From contig NZ_AUEK01000012.1 in assembly GCF_000425945.1 (NCBI RefSeq), forward strand, positions 62,001 through 126,000: 64,000 nucleotides of DNA, in the 5' to 3' direction. The stretch comes from Candidatus Solirubrobacter pratensis. GTDB taxonomy: Bacteria > Actinomycetota > Thermoleophilia > Solirubrobacterales > Solirubrobacteraceae. Under the pieces are notes generated by a model, which saw only the letters and a list, made by a program, of their open reading frames with translations, was not told the DNA's origin and searched no databases. Made by a program: the position numbers and the translations under genes. Below are positions 18,638-25,529 of this stretch, piece after piece; positions within the stretch are counted from its first letter, which is position 1, and every line of letters begins with the position of its first letter.

Positions 18638-18894
18638 GACGGCCTCCTCTCGGCGACCACCGCGGCCTTGCGGGCGATGCCCGGGAGCGCGGACAGGATC
18701 GTCTCGAACTGGGCGTTGATCGCCTTCACGGCCGGCTCGAGCGGCCGCAGGTGCTCGGCCTCGACCGTCTTGAGCGCGGCCGACAGCGTGGCGAGGCCTT
18801 CGGAGATGCTGTGCAGGCCGCGCCGGATCTCGATCAGCGCCACGGCGAGCACGGCGATCACGACGGCGGCGAGGATGACGGAGAGCGCGACCAT
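18634..18894 (-). CDS. Small membrane-anchored protein of the cox locus (third of five)
   Basis: 86 residues. The first 22 residues are a membrane helix (VALSVILAAVVIAVLAVALI). The rest is an alpha-helical, coiled-coil-like stretch with hydrophobic heptads (LHSISEGLATLSAALKTVEA, then LRPLEPAVKAINAQFETIL). ATG 18894 overlaps the upstream stop (TGATG); a GTG three bases earlier is an alternative start. The heptad pattern resembles DUF948-like small membrane proteins, but I cannot assign the family firmly. Confidence 0.7.
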   Translation of the reverse strand: MVALSVILAAVVIAVLAVALIEIRRGLHSISEGLATLSAALKTVEAEHLRPLEPAVKAINAQFETILSALPGIARKAAVVAERRPS

Positions 18895-19175
18895 CACGCC
18901 ACCGCCTCGGCGCCGTAGCCGTCGGTGAGCGCGTTCATGTAGCCGTCCTGCACCACGGCTTCCTCCACGATCAGCCCGAGCACGGGGGCGGTCGCCTCGA
19001 GCTGCGGGATGCCGGCGGTGTTGGCGGCGACGGCGCCGGCGACGTCCAGCAGGCTGCCGACCGAGCTCTCGATGTCGCGCACGGCGCGGATGAGCGCGGC
19101 GAGCAGGCCGGCCACGATCAGCGCCGCGACGAGGCCGATGATCAGCGAGACGACCCAGGCGGTGTGCGCGCTCAT
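18894..19175 (-). CDS. Small membrane-anchored protein of the cox locus (second of five)
   Basis: 93 residues. A membrane helix (VVSLIIGLVAALIVAGLLAAL) is followed by a basic-acidic amphipathic segment (IRAVRDIESSVGSLLDVAGA) and a tail with DGYMNALTDGYGAEAVA. ATG at 19175 overlaps the stop of the upstream gene by ATGA. No family known. Confidence 0.7.
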   Translation of the reverse strand: MSAHTAWVVSLIIGLVAALIVAGLLAALIRAVRDIESSVGSLLDVAGAVAANTAGIPQLEATAPVLGLIVEEAVVQDGYMNALTDGYGAEAVA

Positions 19176-19429
19176 TTGCCGACCGCCACCTTCCTCAGCG
19201 CCCGCGCGGAGCGCAGGATGCGCACGCCGGAGTCGTTGATGCGCGCGACGCCGCCGAGCTCGGACGTCTGCCGGCGCACGGTCTCGAGGCCGGCGACCGA
19301 GGTCCGCGCCTGGGCCGCGATCCGCTGAGCGAGCGCGACGATCGTGACGACGATCGCCGCGGCCACGAGGATCACGACGATCCCGAGCGCCATCCCGACG
19401 TACCAACCGCTGCTTGCCGCTAGCGGCAT
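19172..19429 (-). CDS. Small membrane-anchored protein of the cox locus (first of five)
   Basis: 85 residues. The N-terminal membrane helix (GMALGIVVILVAAAIVVTIV) is followed by a helix ALAQRIAAQARTSVAGLETV and a basic tail ending RSARALRKVAVGK. It begins only one base after the coxM2 stop region, so the five-gene block is read directly from the coxM2 message. The block is bounded by coxM2 upstream and coxM1 downstream. Confidence 0.7.
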   Translation of the reverse strand: MPLAASSGWYVGMALGIVVILVAAAIVVTIVALAQRIAAQARTSVAGLETVRRQTSELGGVARINDSGVRILRSARALRKVAVGK

Positions 19430-19430
19430 C

Positions 19431-20312
19431 TCACACCTCCTCCTGCACTTGGAGCGCCCGTGCGGCGGCGCGCTGGAGAACGCGCTGCGTCAGGACGCCG
19501 GCGACGTGCCGCTTGTACTCCGCCGACCCGCGTTGGTCGCTGACGGGCTCGCACGCTGCGGCGGCGAGCGCGGCGGCGCGGGCGAACAGCTCCGGCGAAG
19601 GCGGCTCGCCCACGAGCGCCGCCTCGGCTTCGCTGGACGTGATGTCCCCGCCGGCCGCGGCCAGCGCGACGCCCGCGCCCGCGATCACGCCGTCCTCGAG
19701 GGCGAGCGCGGCTCCGGCGGCGACGACGGCCCAGTCGCCGACGCGGCGGTCGACCTTCGCGTACGCGCTGCCGGAGCCGCGCGGCGCGGGGACGCGGATC
19801 TCGACGAGCATCTCGGCGGGCCCGACGGCGGTCTCGTACGGGCCGCGGTGGAACTCCCGCATGCCGACGACGCGCTCGCCGCCGGTGGCGCGGATCACCA
19901 TCTGGGCCTTGAGCGCCGCGCAGACGGCGGACAGGTCCTCGGACGGGTCGGCCTGGCAGAGCGCGCCGCCGATCGTGCCGCGGTTGCGGACCACCGGGTC
20001 GGCGATCACGCGCTCGGCGTCCTTGACGATCGCCAGGCGGCGATCGAGCGCCGTGGACTGCAGGAGCGCGTTGTGGCGCGTCATCGCGCCGATCCGCACC
20101 TCGCCGTCCTCCTCGGTGACGTAGCCGAGCTCGTCGGCCAGCGGATCGATGTCGACCACGTACGACGGCGACGCCAGCCGCAGCTTCATCATCGGCAGCA
20201 GGCTGTGGCCGCCCGCGAGCAGCCGCGCCTCGGGGCCGAGTTGCTCCAGCAGCATGAGCGCGTGATCGACCGACGTGGCTCGCTCATAGCCGAACGGTGC
20301 TGGGACCTGCAG
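19431..20312 (-). CDS. coxM: CO dehydrogenase medium FAD-binding subunit (copy 2), CTG start
   Basis: 293 residues if started at the CTG at 20312. FAD motifs AGGHSLLP (33-40) and TIGGALCQAD (113-122) are intact. Aligned with copy 1 (MQTPAPFDYERATS), the reading frame here begins LQVPAPFGYERATS, and AAGGAGG lies just upstream of that CTG. The first ATG (20255) would delete the first 19 residues. A CTG start is therefore the best explanation. It is the first gene of the long cox message and lies 78 bases from the divergent LysR gene. Confidence 0.85.
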   Translation of the reverse strand: MQVPAPFGYERATSVDHALMLLEQLGPEARLLAGGHSLLPMMKLRLASPSYVVDIDPLADELGYVTEEDGEVRIGAMTRHNALLQSTALDRRLAIVKDAERVIADPVVRNRGTIGGALCQADPSEDLSAVCAALKAQMVIRATGGERVVGMREFHRGPYETAVGPAEMLVEIRVPAPRGSGSAYAKVDRRVGDWAVVAAGAALALEDGVIAGAGVALAAAGGDITSSEAEAALVGEPPSPELFARAAALAAAACEPVSDQRGSAEYKRHVAGVLTQRVLQRAAARALQVQEEV

Positions 20313-20376
20313 GACTCCTCCTTGGTCTCTCTCCGGATCCAGCTTCCCGGTGTTACGGTCGAGGTGTCAACCCGAG

Positions 20377-20392
20377 TTAAGTGATCGCTTAT
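20377..20392. promoter_or_regulatory. Palindromic operator overlapping the LysR start
   Basis: Within the 78-base divergent region, TAAG at 20378-20381 and CTTA at 20388-20391 flank a GATC centre, giving a near-perfect 14-base dyad that reaches into the LysR ATG. LysR-type proteins bind T-N11-A dyads and commonly repress themselves from a site at their own start while controlling the divergent operon. Confidence 0.5.
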
Positions 20393-21356
20393 GACCCTCG
20401 CGCAGCTGCAGTCGTTCGTGCTGGTCGCCCGGCACGGGTCGGTGAAGGGGGCCGCCGCGGAGCTGTCGGTCACCGAGCCCGCCGTGTCGGTCGCGGTATC
20501 GGCGCTGAGGAAGGAGCTCGGGGATGAGCTGTTCGTGCGCAACGGGCGCGGGATCGCACTGACCGAGGGCGGGCGCAGGTTGGCGGCGCTGGCGACCGAG
20601 ATCCTGGGGCTGGCCGAGCAGGCCCGGCGGTCGGTGGCCTCGGGCGAGTCGCGGCGGGTGTCGGTCGTGGCCACGAGCCTGGTGGCCGAGCACATCGCAC
20701 CGCTGATCGAGCTGTTCACCGCGCGCGAGGAGAGCGTCGAGGTCGCCGTCGAGGCGGTGCCCGGCGGCGAGTTCGCCGACGCCCTGGAGCACCGGCGGGC
20801 GGACATCGCCCTCGGTCCAAGCCCGGGGGCCGAGCGGATCGCGTCGGCGCCGTTCCTGCGCTGCAGGCTGATCCTCCTGGCCGCGCCGTCGCACCGGCTG
20901 GCGGGCGCGCGGTCGATCGCGCCCTCCGAGCTCGCGGGGGAGCGCTGGCTGGTCGGGCAGCCGGACCTCGATCCCTCGACCGGCGCGGGCCTCTTCCTCG
21001 CGCGCAACGGCCTCGCGCCCGAGGTCGCCTCCTACAGCTCCCAGGCCGCCGCGATCGCCGCCGCCGCGGCGGGCGAGGGCGTCGTGCTCGCGCTCGCGCA
21101 CTCGGTCGTTGACGAGGTGCGCCGGCGCGCGCTCGTACGGCTCGACGTGCGAGGCACGCCCGTGCTCGAGCTGTGGCACGCGAGCACGCTGGGGCTGGGG
21201 CGCGCGGTGCCCGCAGCGCTGGAGCTGCAGCGGTTCGCGACGACGGCGGAGGCGACGCAGGCGATCTCCTCGGGACGCGCGGGCGCCGTGTCCTCGCATG
21301 CGCGGCCGCAGGTGCATGTGACGCTGTGGCAGTCGGTGGCGGCTCGGCGGGGCTGA
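20391..21356 (+). CDS. LysR-family regulator of the cox locus
   Basis: 321 residues. The N-terminal winged helix (LAQLQSFVLVARHGSVKGAA, AVSVAVSALRKELGDELFVR) and the two-lobe effector domain (VAEHIAPLIELF ... GEGVVLALAHSVV) are complete. It is divergent from coxM2 and convergent with the epoxide-hydrolase gene. By analogy with LysR/CbbR genes next to other CODH operons it probably controls cox expression; the inducer is unknown. The last 40 residues are an unusual extension. Confidence 0.9.
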   Translation: MTLAQLQSFVLVARHGSVKGAAAELSVTEPAVSVAVSALRKELGDELFVRNGRGIALTEGGRRLAALATEILGLAEQARRSVASGESRRVSVVATSLVAEHIAPLIELFTAREESVEVAVEAVPGGEFADALEHRRADIALGPSPGAERIASAPFLRCRLILLAAPSHRLAGARSIAPSELAGERWLVGQPDLDPSTGAGLFLARNGLAPEVASYSSQAAAIAAAAAGEGVVLALAHSVVDEVRRRALVRLDVRGTPVLELWHASTLGLGRAVPAALELQRFATTAEATQAISSGRAGAVSSHARPQVHVTLWQSVAARRG

Positions 21357-21378
21357 GCGGCCGCGGCCGACCCGGCGC

Positions 21379-22308
21379 TCACCGGGCTCGCAACCACTCG
21401 ACGAGCAGCCGGTTCACCTCGTCCGGCCGCTCCTGCTGCACCCAGTGCCCGGCTCCCGCGATCGTGTGCGAGCCCGTGAGCCCCGGCATCGTCGCCGCCT
21501 GCTCCTCGATCACACGCGCGAGCCAGCCGCGCGTCGCGTCGTGCTCTCCGCCGAGGAACAGCGACGGCTGGCGGATCGGCGCGCCGTCCCAGGCCGCGAG
21601 GTCCTCCCAGTCGCGGTCGACGTTGCGGTAGCGCGCGAGCGCCCCGAAGAACCCCGTCCGCTCGAACTCGCCCGCGTAGACGTCGAGGTCGTCCTCGGGC
21701 AACCATGCCGCGTCCGGGAAGCGGTCGCGCATCCTCCCGCCGGCCGGCACCGTGAAGACGTTCACGTGGTGCTCGCCCGAGAGTGCGGCGTACAACCCGC
21801 GCAGCCACCCGCGCACATCGGGCTCGATCTCCGCCTCGGCGCGCCCGACGGCCTGGAAGTAGCTGACGTAGAACTCCTCCTCGCCGCCCGCGCGCGCGAA
21901 GATCGACGTCGGCCGCGGCCCGCCGCGCGGCGTGTACGGGACGCTCAGCAGCGCGACGCGCTCGAAGACGTCGGGCCGCAGCAGCGCCGAGTTGGCCGCG
22001 ATCGGGGAACCCCAGTCGTGGCCGGCGATCGCCGCGCGCTCCTCGCCGAGCGCGCGCACCACGCCCACATTGTCGGACACGTGGGCGAGCATCCGGTAGG
22101 CCTCGACCTCGGGCGGCTTCGACGAGCGGCCGTAGCCGCGGACGTCGATCGCCACGGCGCGGAAGCCGGCGGCGGCCAGCGCCGGAAGCTGATGCCGCCA
22201 CGAGTACCAGGACTCGGGGAAGCCGTGGACGAGCAGCACGAGCGGGCCGGAGCCCTCCTCGGCCAGGTGGATGCGGCCACCCTCGACCTCGACTAGACGG
22301 TGATTCAC
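21379..22308 (-). CDS. Epoxide-hydrolase-like alpha/beta hydrolase
   Basis: 309 residues from a GTG that overlaps the coxS2 stop (GTGA). The oxyanion-hole motif HGFPESWYSWRHQ, the nucleophile elbow GHDWGSP (Asp nucleophile) and a late AGHWVQQERP block with the catalytic His fit soluble epoxide hydrolases or related dehalogenases. The cap domain contains FERTGFFGAL, typical of EphA-like proteins. Translational coupling to a CODH iron-sulfur subunit is unusual; a link in substrate use cannot be inferred from the sequence. Confidence 0.85.
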   Translation of the reverse strand: MNHRLVEVEGGRIHLAEEGSGPLVLLVHGFPESWYSWRHQLPALAAAGFRAVAIDVRGYGRSSKPPEVEAYRMLAHVSDNVGVVRALGEERAAIAGHDWGSPIAANSALLRPDVFERVALLSVPYTPRGGPRPTSIFARAGGEEEFYVSYFQAVGRAEAEIEPDVRGWLRGLYAALSGEHHVNVFTVPAGGRMRDRFPDAAWLPEDDLDVYAGEFERTGFFGALARYRNVDRDWEDLAAWDGAPIRQPSLFLGGEHDATRGWLARVIEEQAATMPGLTGSHTIAGAGHWVQQERPDEVNRLLVEWLRAR

Positions 22309-22772
22309 GTGCTCCGTTCGTGCTCGGCGGCCCAGCGGATCGAGCGGACGATCATCGCGTACCCCGTGCAGCGGCAGATCTGGCCGGAGATCGCCTCGCG
22401 GATCTCGGCGTCGGTCGGATCGGGATTGCGGTTCAGCAGCGCCCGCGCCGTCAGGAGCATCCCCGGCGTGCAGAACCCGCACTGCAGCCCGTGCTCCTCG
22501 TGGAAGCCGCGCTGCACCGGGTCCAGCTCCCCGTCGCGCTCGAGCCCCTCCACCGTCGTGATCTCGTAGCGCTCGGCGGTCGCCGCGAGAACCGTGCAGG
22601 ACTTGACCGGCTCGCCGTCCATCAGCACCACGCACGTTCCGCAGTTCGACGTGTCGCAGCCCCAGTGGGTGCCGGTCAGCCCGAGCGTGTCGCGGAGGAA
22701 GTGGACGAGCAGCAGGCGGGGCTCGACGTCGCGCGAGTGCTCCTCGCCGTTTACCGAAACCGTGATCCGCAT
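22305..22772 (-). CDS. coxS: CO dehydrogenase-type small iron-sulfur subunit (copy 2)
   Basis: 155 residues with the same eight cysteines at the same positions as copy 1 (39, 44, 47, 59, 98, 101, 133, 135). Overall very similar to CoxS copy 1 (e.g. VEPRxLLVHFxRDT, GTHWGCDTSNCG, ICRCTGY). It is physically apart from both coxL genes, after the LysR gene, and could serve coxL1 and coxM2. It follows the ACT-domain gene by 15 bases. Confidence 0.92.
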   Translation of the reverse strand: MRITVSVNGEEHSRDVEPRLLLVHFLRDTLGLTGTHWGCDTSNCGTCVVLMDGEPVKSCTVLAATAERYEITTVEGLERDGELDPVQRGFHEEHGLQCGFCTPGMLLTARALLNRNPDPTDAEIREAISGQICRCTGYAMIVRSIRWAAEHERST

Positions 22773-22787
22773 CCCGCGGTCAGCAGG

Positions 22788-23060
22788 CTACTGCTCCGCC
22801 ACCCCCACGACCCCGACGACGTTCATCAGCCACGCCCCGAGCTGGCTGCCCGCGCGCATGGGCGACTCGACGCAGAGGTCGAGCCGCGCCGGCGCATGAC
22901 GGTCGCTCGCGCGGAACTCGCAGGCACGCACGGCGAAGCCCCGCCGGCGCAGGAGCACGAGGACGCGCAGGAGCACGTCGGCGTCGCCGGTGGTCTCGAG
23001 GGACAGGCGGCGCTCACGGCCGATCGGGGCGAATGAGGGGGACTGGACGATGGCGGTCAC
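22788..23060 (-). CDS. Small ACT-domain-like protein
   Basis: 90 residues, GTG start with a perfect AGGAGG seven bases upstream. The fold pattern LSLETTGDADVLLRVLVLLRRRGF, LDLCVES and LGAWLMNVVGVVGV resembles the ACT domain of acetolactate-synthase small subunits (IlvM/IlvH). No ilvB is nearby; it instead heads the coxS2-hydrolase unit. It may be a regulatory small-molecule-binding protein. Assignment to the family is by pattern only. Confidence 0.6.
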   Translation of the reverse strand: MTAIVQSPSFAPIGRERRLSLETTGDADVLLRVLVLLRRRGFAVRACEFRASDRHAPARLDLCVESPMRAGSQLGAWLMNVVGVVGVAEQ

Positions 23061-23102
23061 GAGGGAACCTCCTGTCCCCTGTTCTCCGCCGCGTCACCGC
23101 GC

Positions 23103-23150
23103 CGGTCCCGAGGGGACCGTCGTGGCCTGGGCGCGAACGACGCTCAGGCC
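23103..23150. promoter_or_regulatory. Two tandem hairpins before the ACT gene
   Basis: CGGTCCC-GAG-GGGACCG at 23103-23119 is a perfect 7-bp stem, followed by GGCCTG/CAGGCC arms at 23124-23129 and 23145-23150. The position is after the epimerase gene and upstream of the ACT-domain gene, both on the minus strand, so it may be a terminator of the first or a leader of the second. Confidence 0.35.
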
Positions 23151-23232
23151 TAGGTGGCGATAATGGAGATGCACGGCGTGCCCGAGGCGATGGAGATCGC
23201 AATGGCGCGCCGGCGGAGCATCGCGACCAAGC

Positions 23233-24285
23233 TTACAGGCGCCGGCCGAGCCCCGTGAACAGCTCGCGCACCCGCAGCGGCCCGCCCGCGTGCGGCTCCA
23301 GCGGCGGGGTCGACAGGCCGGCCGGCTCGCGCATCCCCGCGAGCAGCTCCTCGAGGGCCTCGACGGCGGTGTGCCGCGGCGTCCAGCCGAGCTGCTCGCG
23401 CGCTTTGCTCGTGTCCATCACCGGCACCTCGAGGCCGAGGTCGAACCAGCCGGGCGGCGCGGGCTGCAGGCGCGCGTGCCACGTCGCGGAGGCGAGCGCG
23501 CGCAACGGCCGCTCCGGGACGCGCAGCCGGCGGGCGCGCAGCACGCGCGCCAGCGTGCCCGGGTCGAGCACCGGGTCGGCGGCGATGTTGTAGGCGCCGG
23601 ACGCCTCGGGCGAGAGCGCGGCGAGCCGGTACGCCTCGGCAACGTCGGCGGCGTGCACGCACTGCACGACGAGCCGGTCCGGCAGCGGCAGCACGGGCAG
23701 GACGCCCGGCTTGAGCAGCCGCGCCGGCAGCAGCGGCCCCGCGAACAGGCGGCGAATCTCCGGCCCCGCCTCGCGCTTGAAGATCAGCCCCGGCCGCAGC
23801 CGCACGACACGCAGCGCGGGGAACCCCGCCTCGACCGCGTCGAGCATGCGCTCCGCGGCCGCCTTATGGCGCGAGTAGAAGAGCGACTGGATGCCGCCGA
23901 CCGGCCACGACTCGTCGACCGGCCGATCCTTCGGCCCGGGCGAGTAGGCGCCGATCGAGGACGCGTACACGAGCGCCGGCACGCCCGCTTGCCCCGCGGC
24001 CTCGAACACGCGCCGCGAGCCCTCCACGTTGACGCGCTCCAACTCGGCGTCGTCGCGGCTCGGCTGGATCAGCCAGGCGAGATGGATCACCGCGTCGGCG
24101 CCTTCGAACAGCGCGCGCATGTCGTCGCGCGCCACGTCGGCGGTCACCCAGCGCGTGCGCACCGCCTGCCAATCCGGCCGCCGGCGCGCGATCCCCACGA
24201 TCTCGCGCACGCGCGGGTCGTCCCCGAGCGCGCGGACGACGCTCGTGCCGACGTTGCCGGTGGCGCCCGTGACGACGATCCTCAT
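23233..24285 (-). CDS. NAD-dependent epimerase/dehydratase-family protein
   Basis: 350 residues. The Rossmann motif VVTGATGNVGTSV at the N-terminus and a later YSRHKAAAE segment (the Y-x-x-x-K catalytic pair) place it in the extended SDR superfamily. NIAADPVLDPGTLARVLRA fits the substrate-binding domain. Sugar-nucleotide specificity is not visible. Starts at ATG 24285 next to a divergent alcohol-dehydrogenase gene (55-base gap). Confidence 0.85.
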   Translation of the reverse strand: MRIVVTGATGNVGTSVVRALGDDPRVREIVGIARRRPDWQAVRTRWVTADVARDDMRALFEGADAVIHLAWLIQPSRDDAELERVNVEGSRRVFEAAGQAGVPALVYASSIGAYSPGPKDRPVDESWPVGGIQSLFYSRHKAAAERMLDAVEAGFPALRVVRLRPGLIFKREAGPEIRRLFAGPLLPARLLKPGVLPVLPLPDRLVVQCVHAADVAEAYRLAALSPEASGAYNIAADPVLDPGTLARVLRARRLRVPERPLRALASATWHARLQPAPPGWFDLGLEVPVMDTSKAREQLGWTPRHTAVEALEELLAGMREPAGLSTPPLEPHAGGPLRVRELFTGLGRRL

Positions 24286-24340
24286 GCGCGGAGGGCTACC
24301 CAGGGTGCGGCGATCGCACCGTGTGGGTAGGGACCGGCCG

Positions 24341-25528
24341 ATGAGAGCTCTCACCTTCCACGGCAAGCGCGACGTGCGGATCGACAACGTCCCCGATCCC
24401 ACGATCGAGCAGCCGACCGACGCGATCGTCCGCATCACCTCGACCGGTCTGTGCGGCTCCGATCTGCACCTGTACGAGGTCCTCGGACCCTTCATCGGCG
24501 AAGGCGACGTGCTGGGACATGAGCCGATGGGCATCGTCGAGGAGGTCGGCGCCGAGGTCACGGGCATCGCGCCGGGCGACCGCGTCGTGATCCCGTTCAA
24601 CATCTCCTGCGGCCGCTGCTTCATGTGCGAGCACGGGCTCCAGTCGCAGTGCGAGACCACCCAGGTGCGCGAACAGGGCATGGGCGCGGCGCTGTTCGGC
24701 TACACCAAGCTCTACGGCGAGGTGCCGGGCGGGCAGGCCGAGTTGCTGCGCGTGCCGCAGGCGCAGTACGGCCCGATCAAGGTGCCCGAGGGGCCGCCGG
24801 ACGACCGCTTCCTGTATCTGTCGGACGTCCTCCCCACCGCCTGGCAGGCGGTCGAGTACGCGCAGATCCCGGACGGCGGCAGCCTCGCGGTGATCGGCCT
24901 TGGGCCGATCGGCGAGATGTCCACGCGCATCGCCCAGCATCTCGGCGCCGGCCAGGTGATCGGGATCGACCTCGTGCCGGAGCGCCTGGCGCGCTCGCGG
25001 AGCCACGGCGTGCAGACGATCGACGTCGGGGCCGTCGGGAAGAACGTGCCGGAGGCCGTGCGCGAGCTGACCGGCGGGCGCGGCCCGGACTCGGTGATCG
25101 ACGCCGTCGGCATGGAGGCGCACGGCGCCCCCGGCGCCAAGCTCGCCCACACGCTGGCGGGCCTGATGCCCGACGCCGTCGCGCGCAAGGTGATGCAGAC
25201 GGCCGGCATCGACCGGCTGAGCGTGCTGAACCTCGCGATCGAGATGGTGCGGCGCGGCGGGACGATCTCGCTGTCGGGCGTCTACGGCGGCACCGCCGAC
25301 CCGCTCAACATGCTGCAGCTCTTCGACAAGCAGGTGACGCTGAAGATGGGTCAGGCGAACGTGCGGCGCTGGGTCGACGAGATCCTGCCGCTGCTGTCCG
25401 ACGGCGACGACCCGCTCGGCGTCGACACGTTCGCCACGCACCACCTGCCGCTGACCGAGGCGCCCGCCGCCTACGAGATGTTCCAGAAGAAGCAGGACGG
25501 CGCGTTCAAGGTCGTCTTCAGGCCCTGA
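24341..25528 (+). CDS. Zinc-dependent alcohol dehydrogenase-like protein
   Basis: 395 residues. Catalytic zinc ligands are the Cys in GLCGSDLH and the His-Glu in GHEPMG; the structural zinc site is C-x2-C-x2-C-x7-C in CGRCFMCEHGLQSQC. The NAD(P) fold has GLGPIGEM. The late insert (ARKVMQTAGIDRLSVLN) is typical of the glutathione-independent formaldehyde-dehydrogenase-like subgroup. It is followed after one base by the FAD oxidoreductase gene. The substrate is unknown. Confidence 0.85.
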   Translation: MRALTFHGKRDVRIDNVPDPTIEQPTDAIVRITSTGLCGSDLHLYEVLGPFIGEGDVLGHEPMGIVEEVGAEVTGIAPGDRVVIPFNISCGRCFMCEHGLQSQCETTQVREQGMGAALFGYTKLYGEVPGGQAELLRVPQAQYGPIKVPEGPPDDRFLYLSDVLPTAWQAVEYAQIPDGGSLAVIGLGPIGEMSTRIAQHLGAGQVIGIDLVPERLARSRSHGVQTIDVGAVGKNVPEAVRELTGGRGPDSVIDAVGMEAHGAPGAKLAHTLAGLMPDAVARKVMQTAGIDRLSVLNLAIEMVRRGGTISLSGVYGGTADPLNMLQLFDKQVTLKMGQANVRRWVDEILPLLSDGDDPLGVDTFATHHLPLTEAPAAYEMFQKKQDGAFKVVFRP

Positions 25529-25529
25529 C

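Noticed and set aside
23163..23260. 32-codon plus-strand ORF (MEMHGVPEAMEIAMARRRS) with AGGTGG upstream
   Set aside because: It overlaps the 3' end of the epimerase gene antisense and has no recognisable family; too little evidence.
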